Source: Acidobacteriota bacterium (GTDB taxonomy: Bacteria > Acidobacteriota > Vicinamibacteria > Vicinamibacterales > CAVVIG01). From it: a DNA stretch of 15,323 nucleotides. The notes beneath the pieces are model-generated. The model was given only the letters and a program-made list of their open reading frames with translations. It was not told the DNA's origin and did not search any database. The stretch spans positions 1-15,323 of the forward strand of contig JACPZV010000505.1 of the NCBI GenBank assembly GCA_016195295.1. The letters run 5' to 3'. The first letter of the stretch is position 1. Every line of letters begins with the position of its first letter. This document shows, in pieces, positions 1-6,391 of the stretch. The translations under genes and the position numbers were made by a program.

Positions 1-1
1 C

Positions 2-286
2 GGCATCGCGCTCGGCATGTTCGACCACTCGACGTACACGACCGGACGCGTCGTCATCCAACAGGACGAATTGGTCGCGGTCTACAGCGACGGGATCACC
101 GAGGCGGAAAACCCCAGGGGCGTCCCGTTCGACGAGGCGGGACTCGAATCCGCACTGAAAAACAATCGCCGCCAGAGCCTCTCGGCGATCGGCGCCTCCG
201 TCGTGCGCGCCGTCGAACAGTACACCGTCGACTCGCGTCTCGCCGACGATCTCACGATTCTTCTGCTGCGCCGAACGACGATCTGA
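2..286 (+). CDS. SpoIIE/PP2C-type serine phosphatase, C-terminal fragment
   Basis: This is the 3' end of a gene that begins before the window; the frame is open from base 2. The visible 94 residues carry the end of a PP2C/SpoIIE (RsbU-like) phosphatase domain: a GIALGMF stretch, the motif YSDGITEA whose Asp normally binds catalytic metal, and the closing DDLTILLLRR strand with its metal-binding Asp pair. Proteins of this family dephosphorylate anti-sigma-factor antagonists and are usually fused to N-terminal sensor or receiver domains, which cannot be seen here. The domain ends normally, so the 3' end is intact. The substrate is unknown. The next gene starts 80 bp downstream on the same strand, past a short repeat. 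Confidence 0.85.
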   Translation, partial: GIALGMFDHSTYTTGRVVIQQDELVAVYSDGITEAENPRGVPFDEAGLESALKNNRRQSLSAIGASVVRAVEQYTVDSRLADDLTILLLRRTTI

Positions 287-295
287 AGGACCCGC

Positions 296-322
296 CCTCC
301 GTGTCCTCCGAGTCCTCCGTGG
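296..322. repeat. Three 9-bp tandem units, ACNCGGAGG family
   Basis: Three consecutive 9-base units read CCTCCGTGT, CCTCCGAGT and CCTCCGTGG. On the opposite strand they read CCACGGAGG, ACTCGGAGG, ACACGGAGG. The same three words in the same order, but with 8-base spacing, occur on the + strand at 5555-5578. The block fills the short gap between the phosphatase and the peptidase gene. No function is visible. Confidence 0.7.
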
Positions 323-366
323 TGGAGAGTTTCGTGGAGGAAAAGCCCTAGAATAAAGAATTCAGC

Positions 367-3090
367 ATGATGAGGAGACCGTTGCGCGCCGCGGTGCTGG
401 CGGCGCTGATACTTCTCAGTGTCCGCGGGTCGCCGCGCGCGCAGGATCAAGACGAGGGCATGCGCACGCTGCTCGACGCGGTGGAGCGGGTCGCGCGCTC
501 CGGTGATTCCGCGGCGTACGCCGCCCTGCTGGCCGACGGCGCGGACCCCGCGCGCGCGCGGGATTTCGCCGGCACCGAGTTGATTCCCGGCGCCACACGC
601 GCGGTGGTCAAGGAGCGCGATCGCCTGCCGCTGGCCGGCACGCGGCCGGGGAACGGTTATCGCCTGTGGGTGGACGCGTTCACCGAGTTCGGCTCGCGCT
701 CGCGGGTCGCGACGTGGCGGCTCGACGTCCGGCGCATCGCCGATCCCGGGAGCGGCCGGGAGTGGGCGATCGCGGACGAGGAACGGGTGACGTCGGTCGA
801 GAGCATCTACCGCCTTTCGCTCAACACGTCGAAGCAGTTCGCCGCGCGCCGCCTGAAGCTGAGCGCCGAAGATCTGGACCTGACGCTCACCGAAGGATCG
901 GTGTTCGTCGCGGACATCGATCAGGGCGTCACCGGCCTGGTGCTGTTGGGCCGCGGCGCGATCGACTTTCATCCGGCGCCCGAGACCGAAAAAGGTCAGG
1001 TCAAGATCTTCTGCGGGCGCGAAACGCTGGAGACCACCTTCGACGCGGCGTACATCCGCGTGCACCCGAGCGACTTCGAACGCCTCGTGGCGGCGTCGCA
1101 GCTGCAACAGACGCCGGTGGATCCGCGCGAGCTGCGTCGCGCGCAGGACGTCTTCCGCGAGGAATCGCAGAAGTCGTTCGCGATCGACCTGGGCGATCTG
1201 AGCCGCGACGCCTGGACGCTGCTGCCGACGGTCGGCGACTTTCTGGCCGAGCTGCGCACGCGGCGGTACGACACGTTGACCTACGCCAAGTCGAGCACCG
1301 AGGCCGAGGACATCACGCTGTTCGATCGCAAGCGCCATCACAACATTTCCATCTATGCCTCGAAGCAGCGGCTCGCGCAGCGGGGTCGCTTCTACAACGA
1401 AGACGACCTCGTCGACTACGACGTCCTGCACTACGACCTCGACGTCTCTGCGACCCCAGAGCGGCTGTGGATCGACGGGCGAGCGGTCGTCCGGCTGAAG
1501 GTGCGCGCGCCCTTTCTCGGCGCGATCACCATGCGGCTCGCCGATCCGCTCGTCGTCCAGTCGGTCGTCAGCTACGAGTTTGGACGGCTTTTCAACGTGC
1601 GGGTGAAGAACCAGAACTCGCTCGTCATCAACCTGCCCGCGGCCGTGCCGCGCGACACCGAGATCACGCTGACCGTGACCTACGCGGGCCGCCTCGATCC
1701 GCAGACGCCCGATCGTGAAACGCTCGCGCTCCAACAGAGCCGGAGCGACCAGGACGAGCTCATGACGGCGTTCGCCGCGGAGCCCAGCTTCCTGTACAGC
1801 AATCGCAGCTACTGGTATCCACAGGCGCCGGTCACCGATTACGCGACGGCGACGATTCGCCTCACCGTGCCCGCGACGCTGGAATGCGTGGCCAGCGGAG
1901 AACTGGAGCCCGGATTTCCGGCGCTGCTGCCCGTGGGAAACACAAAGGATACAAAGGACACAAAGGACCTCACGCAGCGCCGCAAGGTCTACCAGTTCAG
2001 CGCGTCGCAGCCGCTGCGCTATCTCGCGTTCATCGTCAGCCGCTTCATGCGCGCTGAAACCATCACGATTGGATTCCCGCCGGCGCCGGAAAAGGAGACC
2101 GCCGTCATCCCGAGCGGCATTTCGTACCGCAGCCTTAACGTGTCGGTCGAAGCCAATCCACGCCAGGTGCAACGCGGGCACGATTTGGTCGATCGTGCGG
2201 CGGACGTCGCGACGTACTACCAGTCGCTGCTCGGCGACAGTCCGTACTCGAGCTTCACGGTCGCGCTGATTGAAAATGATCGGCCCGGCGGGCACAGCCC
2301 GGGATACTTCGCGGCGCTCAATCAGCCACTGCCGTCCTCGCAGTTGTCGTGGCGTAACGATCCCGCGGCGTTCAGCGGCTATCCCGACTTCTTCCTCGCG
2401 CACGAGCTCGCGCATCAGTGGTGGGGCCAGGCGGTCGCCGGGCGCAACTACCACGAGCAGTGGCTGAGCGAGGGGTTCGCGCAGTACTTCGCGGCGCTCT
2501 ACGCGCAGCATCAACGCGGCGACGAGCTGTTCGCGTCCGTGCTGAAGCAGTTGCGCCGCTGGGGGATGGCCGAGTCGAAGCAGGGCCCCGTCTATCTCGG
2601 CTATCGCCTCGGTCACATCCGCAACGAGAGCCGCGTGTTCCGCGCGCTTGTCTACAACAAAGGCGCCGCCGTGCTGCACATGCTGCGGCGGCTCGTGGGC
2701 GATCAACAGTTCTTCGCGGGACTGCGGCGATTTTACGGGACGTCACGCTTCCACAAGGTGGGGACCGAAGATCTCCGCGCCGCGATCGAAGCGGAAACGG
2801 GCCGGTCGCTCGGGCGTTTCTTCGAGCGCTGGATCTACGGCACGGCGCTGCCGAAACTGAAGTTCAGCTATCGAATCGAGGACGCGCAGGTCGTCTTGCA
2901 CGTCGATCAGCTGGGCGAAGTGTTCGACGTGCCGCTCACGGTGACGCTGCAATACGCGGACACAAAGCCCGTGGATGTGGTCGTCCCCGTCACGGATCGC
3001 TCGGTCGACGTGCGCGTGCCGCTGGCCGGCACGCTGCGTGGCGTCGACATCAAGGACGACGGGACGCTGGCGGAGATTTCCAAGAGTTGA
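367..3090 (+). CDS. Secreted M1-family zinc aminopeptidase with N-terminal extension
   Basis: A 907-residue protein with a signal peptide (basic MMRRPLR, hydrophobic core, likely cut after about residue 25), so it probably acts outside the cytoplasm. Residues 30-340 form an extension not typical of M1 peptidases; its first part could be an NTF2-like fold, which is a guess. The M1 N-domain starts near residue 350 (VLHYDLDV). The gluzincin site is complete: H679-E680-L-A-H683, then after 18 residues E702 as third zinc ligand, and Y763 in VYNKGAAVL as transition-state Tyr. The usual GXMEN substrate-anchoring motif is replaced by GYFAALN (646-652). It should trim N-terminal residues from peptides; its specificity is not predictable. 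No strong ribosome binding site precedes ATG 367, and a second ATG follows directly. Residues 526-534 are a Thr-Lys-Asp triplet repeated three times. Confidence 0.92.
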   Translation: MMRRPLRAAVLAALILLSVRGSPRAQDQDEGMRTLLDAVERVARSGDSAAYAALLADGADPARARDFAGTELIPGATRAVVKERDRLPLAGTRPGNGYRLWVDAFTEFGSRSRVATWRLDVRRIADPGSGREWAIADEERVTSVESIYRLSLNTSKQFAARRLKLSAEDLDLTLTEGSVFVADIDQGVTGLVLLGRGAIDFHPAPETEKGQVKIFCGRETLETTFDAAYIRVHPSDFERLVAASQLQQTPVDPRELRRAQDVFREESQKSFAIDLGDLSRDAWTLLPTVGDFLAELRTRRYDTLTYAKSSTEAEDITLFDRKRHHNISIYASKQRLAQRGRFYNEDDLVDYDVLHYDLDVSATPERLWIDGRAVVRLKVRAPFLGAITMRLADPLVVQSVVSYEFGRLFNVRVKNQNSLVINLPAAVPRDTEITLTVTYAGRLDPQTPDRETLALQQSRSDQDELMTAFAAEPSFLYSNRSYWYPQAPVTDYATATIRLTVPATLECVASGELEPGFPALLPVGNTKDTKDTKDLTQRRKVYQFSASQPLRYLAFIVSRFMRAETITIGFPPAPEKETAVIPSGISYRSLNVSVEANPRQVQRGHDLVDRAADVATYYQSLLGDSPYSSFTVALIENDRPGGHSPGYFAALNQPLPSSQLSWRNDPAAFSGYPDFFLAHELAHQWWGQAVAGRNYHEQWLSEGFAQYFAALYAQHQRGDELFASVLKQLRRWGMAESKQGPVYLGYRLGHIRNESRVFRALVYNKGAAVLHMLRRLVGDQQFFAGLRRFYGTSRFHKVGTEDLRAAIEAETGRSLGRFFERWIYGTALPKLKFSYRIEDAQVVLHVDQLGEVFDVPLTVTLQYADTKPVDVVVPVTDRSVDVRVPLAGTLRGVDIKDDGTLAEISKS
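1942..1968 (+). repeat. Three 9-bp tandem units inside the M1 peptidase gene
   Basis: ACAAAGGAT, ACAAAGGAC and ACAAAGGAC follow one another in frame and encode Thr-Lys-Asp three times (residues 526-534). The next codons, LTQRRK, continue an unusually polar patch. The block is much poorer in GC than its surroundings and resembles the intergenic repeat words at 296-322 and 5555-5578 in unit length and purine-rich strand, so it may be a repeat inserted in frame. Confidence 0.65.
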
Positions 3091-3108
3091 TGGTTCAGCG
3101 CTGAAAAC

Positions 3109-3165
3109 GTAGGCCGGGTCCTTTCGGACCCGGCACGACGGCGGGTCCAAAAAGGACCCGCCCTA
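3109..3165. terminator. Double hairpin between convergent genes
   Basis: Two perfect 9-bp stems lie side by side: GCCGGGTCC/GGACCCGGC with loop TTTC (3113-3134) and GGCGGGTCC/GGACCCGCC with a five-A loop (3140-3162). The outer 13 bases at each end (3109-3121 and 3153-3165) also pair with 12 of 13 matches, so the whole block could instead fold as one long stem. It starts 18 bp after the peptidase stop and touches the stop of the - strand gene, a position fitting a two-way terminator. There is no clear U-tract, so termination is inferred from place and structure. It may equally be a mobile palindromic repeat. Confidence 0.55.
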
Positions 3166-3582
3166 CTGAAGATAAATCGCCGCGACCCTTGGCTCACCGC
3201 GGAGTTCGAACGGCTCGAACACGAGGATGAAACTCGTTCCCGCCAACTGAAACGCCCGGGTTTCACGCGGGCCGAGCGGACCGCGCTCTTCCGTCCGCCG
3301 GATCATCGTCATCGACGAATCGATCTGCGCGAGCGCGTCCGTCCGGCGATCGCCGACGCGGATTTCATGCGCGCCCAAGACGAGGCTCGGCACGGACACC
3401 GCGTCGGCCGGCACGGCGGCGCTTGCGGGGCCGCCGATGGCGGTCTCGTTCGCGAGCAAGCGAGGCGTGCCGCGCAGCTCGCGGACGATCAGCAATCCGA
3501 CCAACACCGTGGCCGCGCAAAAAACGGCGGCCGTAATCCATTCTCCAGCGAATGTGAAGCGCGCGCGGGTGACCTCAGGCAC
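3163..3582 (-). CDS. Small membrane-anchored protein of unknown function
   Basis: The frame is open further upstream to a TTG at 3624, but GTG at 3582 is preferred because a strong GGAGG (3589-3593) sits 6 bases ahead of it; this gives 139 residues. Residues about 14-33 are one hydrophobic membrane segment followed by VREL, so the C-terminal part probably faces the periplasm. That part (HEIRVGDRRTDAL, then FILVFEPFELRGEPRVAAIYLQ) faintly recalls the small BamE/SmpA-like fold, in which a short helix follows a VGD-type turn and strands close the domain. That resemblance is weak and I would not name the gene from it. It is transcribed away from the NuoG-like gene, whose start lies 127 bp away. 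Confidence 0.7.
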   Translation of the reverse strand: MPEVTRARFTFAGEWITAAVFCAATVLVGLLIVRELRGTPRLLANETAIGGPASAAVPADAVSVPSLVLGAHEIRVGDRRTDALAQIDSSMTMIRRTEERGPLGPRETRAFQLAGTSFILVFEPFELRGEPRVAAIYLQ

Positions 3583-3682
3583 GTCAGGCCTCCATGAGGT
3601 GATCGACTCAAGTGGGAGGACCAATCGATCGGTTTCAATTTAGGCGCGCGCTCGGCGGTCTGTCAAACGACCAAGCGGATTC

Positions 3683-3712
3683 AGGAAAGCTTGATATGAT
3701 CACAAAGATATG
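3683..3712 (+). promoter_or_regulatory. Start region of the NuoG-like gene: displaced SD, possible -10
   Basis: The Shine-Dalgarno-like AGGAAAG (3683-3689) is 20 bases from the NuoG ATG at 3710, too far to serve it, but 6 bases from another ATG at 3696 that opens a 12-codon frame ending at 3734, overlapping the NuoG start out of frame. A TATGAT hexamer (3695-3700) would, if a -10 box, place transcription start near 3707 and make the NuoG message almost leaderless; no good -35 is visible. Both readings are tentative. Confidence 0.3.
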
Positions 3713-5509
3713 GACACCGTCACGCTCACGATAGATGGCCGGCAGGTCACTGTCGAGAGAGGAAAAACCGTTTTGCAGGCCGCGATCGAGAGCGGCGTTT
3801 CCGTTCCGTACTACTGCTATCACCCGGGCATCGGCATCGACGGCTCGTGCCGCGTCTGCATCGTCAAGATCGAGAAGATGCCGAAGCTGCAGACGTCGTG
3901 TTCCACCATCTGCACCGAGGGCATGGTCGTCTCGACGCGGACACAGGAAGTCGTGGAGGCGCGCGCGGGCGTGTTCGAGTTCCTGCTCGTCAATCACCCG
4001 CTCGACTGCCCGGTCTGCGACAAGGGCGGCGAGTGTCCCCTCCAGGATTTTTCGTACACGTTCGGCCCGGATCAGAGCCGGATGGAGTTTCCGCGGCGCG
4101 AGTTCGACGGCGACGGGGTGAAAGCCGACGTCGATTTCGGTCCCACGCTGATGCTGAACCGCAACCGCTGCATCCTCTGCACGCGGTGCGTGCGGTTCAT
4201 GCGCGAGATCGACGGCGACGCGCAGATCAACATCATCGATCGCGGGTACGGCAGCGAGATCGCGACGTTCCAGGAAGAAGGCGTCCACTCGCTCCTCTCC
4301 GGCAACCTGATGGACGTCTGCCCGGTCGGCGCGATCACGACGCGCGACTACCGGTTCAAGTCGCGGCCGTGGGACAACCCGAAGGCCGCCGACACGATCT
4401 GCACGCAGTGCGCGAAAGGGTGCAACATCACCGCGTGGATCAAGGCCAAGCCGGAGTGGGCGAAAGGATCTCAGCTGATTCGCTTCACGCCGCGGCTGAA
4501 TCCCGACGTGAATAGCTATTGGATGTGCGACATCGGCCGGTTCGAGTACCACTGGATCGAGGGCGAGAATCGCATCCGCCGGCCGTTGGTCGCGCAAACG
4601 CCGGTGTCCTGGCCTGACGCCTTGTCCGCGCTCCGCGATCGACTCTCGGCCGCAGGCGCCGCGAATCCAGACGACGTGCGGTTCCTGATCTCGGCGCACG
4701 CGTCGCACGAAGAGCTGTTCCTGTTCCGCCGCCTGAGCGAGCACCTGATCGGCGAGAACGGCGCGAAGACGATCAGCGTGAGCTGGCGGTATCGCGAGAA
4801 AGCGCAGCCCGGGCACGCGACGTTCAACGTGCCGGCCGTCGACGCGCCCAACGTCAACGGCGCGCGGATGTTCGGCCTGGTGTCTGGCGCGGTCAACGGT
4901 GACGTGCGTGAAGCCGACGTGACCGTGCTGCGTCAGTCGGTGGAATTCGGCCGCGTAACGGCGCTCTACGTTTTCGATCCCGGCCCGGATGGCTCGATCG
5001 GCGACACCTCGTGGATCGTCGATGCGCGCAGGCGTGGCCTCCTGCCGCTGCTCGTCGTTCAGGGCGTCCTGCTGACGGACCTCGCGCGCGCGGCGGACTT
5101 CGTGTTGCCGGGCGCATCGTACCTCGAAAAGGAAGCGTCCTATACCAACGAGCAGGGCCGACTGCAGGGCACGTCGCGCGCGATTGCGGCGCCCGGCGAG
5201 GCCCTCGAGGATTGGCAGATCCTCGTGAATGTCGGCGCCGCGATCGGGGTGACGCTGGGCTACACGAGCGCCGCCGGCGTTCGCGCGGCGATCGCCGAGC
5301 GGTTCTCCGGCATCAAAGAGCTCGACGGCTTGACGACGATTGCGTTCGGACGGCCGACGGAAGCGCGGCACTGGCTGCACGCGTCGAACCCGTCCGAGCG
5401 GTGGAAGTGGGATTTCATGTACCAGGATCTGCCGCCGGTCAAAGGCTCCGTGGATCCGGCCGCGCTGCCGCTGCCGCCGGGGGCGATTGAATTGAAAGCC
5501 GTCAAATGA
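3710..5509 (+). CDS. nuoG: NuoG-like iron-sulfur protein (complex I 75-kDa family), short form
   Basis: 599 residues with the iron-sulfur layout of NADH-quinone oxidoreductase subunit G. A [2Fe-2S] ferredoxin domain uses C36, C47, C50 and C64. The His-Cys cluster (N5) uses H96, C100, C103 and C109. Another [4Fe-4S] (N4) uses C154, C157, C160 and C204. A further CxxCxxxC set, C231, C234, C238 and distant C273, matches the N7 site present only in some bacteria. The rest is a shortened molybdopterin-type fold without obvious metal ligands, about 300 residues less than E. coli NuoG. The NuoG hallmarks WMCDIGRFEYHW and NRIRRPLV argue against formate dehydrogenase. In complex I it passes electrons from NuoE/F toward NuoI, but no other nuo gene lies in the window, so it is an orphan here or part of a split locus. 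ATG 3710 gives the canonical N-terminus despite poor initiation signals. Confidence 0.85.
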   Translation: MDTVTLTIDGRQVTVERGKTVLQAAIESGVSVPYYCYHPGIGIDGSCRVCIVKIEKMPKLQTSCSTICTEGMVVSTRTQEVVEARAGVFEFLLVNHPLDCPVCDKGGECPLQDFSYTFGPDQSRMEFPRREFDGDGVKADVDFGPTLMLNRNRCILCTRCVRFMREIDGDAQINIIDRGYGSEIATFQEEGVHSLLSGNLMDVCPVGAITTRDYRFKSRPWDNPKAADTICTQCAKGCNITAWIKAKPEWAKGSQLIRFTPRLNPDVNSYWMCDIGRFEYHWIEGENRIRRPLVAQTPVSWPDALSALRDRLSAAGAANPDDVRFLISAHASHEELFLFRRLSEHLIGENGAKTISVSWRYREKAQPGHATFNVPAVDAPNVNGARMFGLVSGAVNGDVREADVTVLRQSVEFGRVTALYVFDPGPDGSIGDTSWIVDARRRGLLPLLVVQGVLLTDLARAADFVLPGASYLEKEASYTNEQGRLQGTSRAIAAPGEALEDWQILVNVGAAIGVTLGYTSAAGVRAAIAERFSGIKELDGLTTIAFGRPTEARHWLHASNPSERWKWDFMYQDLPPVKGSVDPAALPLPPGAIELKAVK

Positions 5510-5545
5510 TCCCTTCGAGAGCTCGGAGCGAGCGGAGAACGCAGA

Positions 5546-6391
5546 GTGAGTAAGCCACGGAGACTCGGAGACACGGAGAAAAGCACAACTCGTCTCGGTG
5601 TCTCCGTGTCTCGGTGGCTTATTCGTCTCGGTGTTCTCGGCTTCCTCTGTGCACTCGCGCCGGATACGCACGCGCAACTCCGGCGCCCGAAAGCCGACGT
5701 CACGCCGCTCGTCGAAACAGACGGCGTGCGCGCGGGATCGCCGACCCGGCTCGCGCTCAGCGTCTCCCTCCCTGAAGGCCTCCACACCCAGTCGAACACG
5801 CCGCGCGACCCGCTGCTGATTCCAACCGCCCTCACCATCGATGCGCCGTCGGGCGTCACGGTCAGCGAGATCGTGTTTCCGCCCTCGACCGATCTCAAGC
5901 AGGCGGGTCAGGATCAGCCGCTCGCGGTCTTCGAGCACGAGTTCGCGATCGGCGTGCAACTGGCGCTCGCGTCCACTGTCGCGGCGGGCGACCTCGTCGT
6001 GCCCGCGCATCTGCGCTATCAAGCGTGCGACGCGAACCTCTGCTATCCGCCGGCGACAGCGGACTTCGAATGGAAACTGCGCGTCGTCACCGGCGGCAGG
6101 GCCGCGACGCCTCAGTACCGCGAGGTCTTCGACAAGATCGCGTTCGGCCGCGGAAAGCCGCCTGCGGCGGAAGTGAAAACTGAAAAGTCCGAACTTGGAA
6201 CCAAAAACGCTGAAGCCCCGCTGGCCAAGCTGGACGGCTTCACCGTGCTCGGCACGAGCGGTGGATACCTGGGCGCCGACGAGTTCTTGAAGTTCATCCA
6301 CAACGCCCGTCGCGCGTGCGTGGCTTCCTGCTCGGCGCCACCTACGGCGGCGCGATGGCCATCGTCTACGGCGTGCTTGGCCTCGTCGTGA
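5546..6391 (+). CDS. dsbD: DsbD-type thiol:disulfide reductase, N-terminal fragment of a broken gene
   Basis: DsbD carries electrons from cytoplasmic thioredoxin through the membrane to periplasmic disulfide proteins. This fragment holds the signal peptide (WLIRLGVLGFLCALA, cut near THAQ, residue 44) and the periplasmic alpha domain with its redox pair C161 and C166 in YQACDANLCYPP. It then runs through a linker to LGADEFLKFIHNA (about residue 253), after which the frame is nonsense to the stop at 6391. The matching membrane domain continues in another frame from about 6304, so a piece is missing. GTG 5546 has GGAG (5534-5537) 8 bases upstream; GTG 5606 would give a shorter, equally good signal peptide. 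It follows the NuoG-like gene by 36 bp. Residues about 209-222 are coded by an AT-rich stretch. Confidence 0.8.
   Translation: MSKPRRLGDTEKSTTRLGVSVSRWLIRLGVLGFLCALAPDTHAQLRRPKADVTPLVETDGVRAGSPTRLALSVSLPEGLHTQSNTPRDPLLIPTALTIDAPSGVTVSEIVFPPSTDLKQAGQDQPLAVFEHEFAIGVQLALASTVAAGDLVVPAHLRYQACDANLCYPPATADFEWKLRVVTGGRAATPQYREVFDKIAFGRGKPPAAEVKTEKSELGTKNAEAPLAKLDGFTVLGTSGGYLGADEFLKFIHNARRACVASCSAPPTAARWPSSTACLASS
5551..5622. repeat. Long imperfect palindrome of ACNCGGAG repeats
   Basis: Left arm 5551-5579 and right arm 5594-5622 are complementary at 26 of 29 positions, with a 14-base loop; weaker pairing, needing a one-base gap, continues outward to about 5530 and 5650. The left arm is built of 8-base units CCACGGAG, ACTCGGAG, ACACGGAG (5555-5578), the same words as the 9-base units on the - strand at 296-322. 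The palindrome lies inside the reading frame of the DsbD N-terminal fragment and codes for the run into its signal peptide. The composition differs from the neighbouring genes. Confidence 0.75.

Noticed and set aside
1942..1968. CRISPR-like or satellite array
   Set aside because: Units are only 9 bases, contiguous and without spacers; the same holds for 296-322.
82..2706. 874-codon open frame on the - strand across the M1 peptidase
   Set aside because: It is rich in Arg, His, Ala and Val with no domain motifs, and the opposite strand codes a complete zinc peptidase. It is an antisense shadow caused by high GC.
3635..6301. 888-codon open frame on the - strand across the NuoG and DsbD genes
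   Set aside because: Low-complexity Arg/Glu-rich translation without motifs, opposite two clearly recognised proteins; a shadow.
6290..6320. Programmed ribosomal frameshift joining the two DsbD fragments
   Set aside because: No slippery sequence is seen, and a frameshift would not restore the missing membrane segment with its catalytic cysteine.
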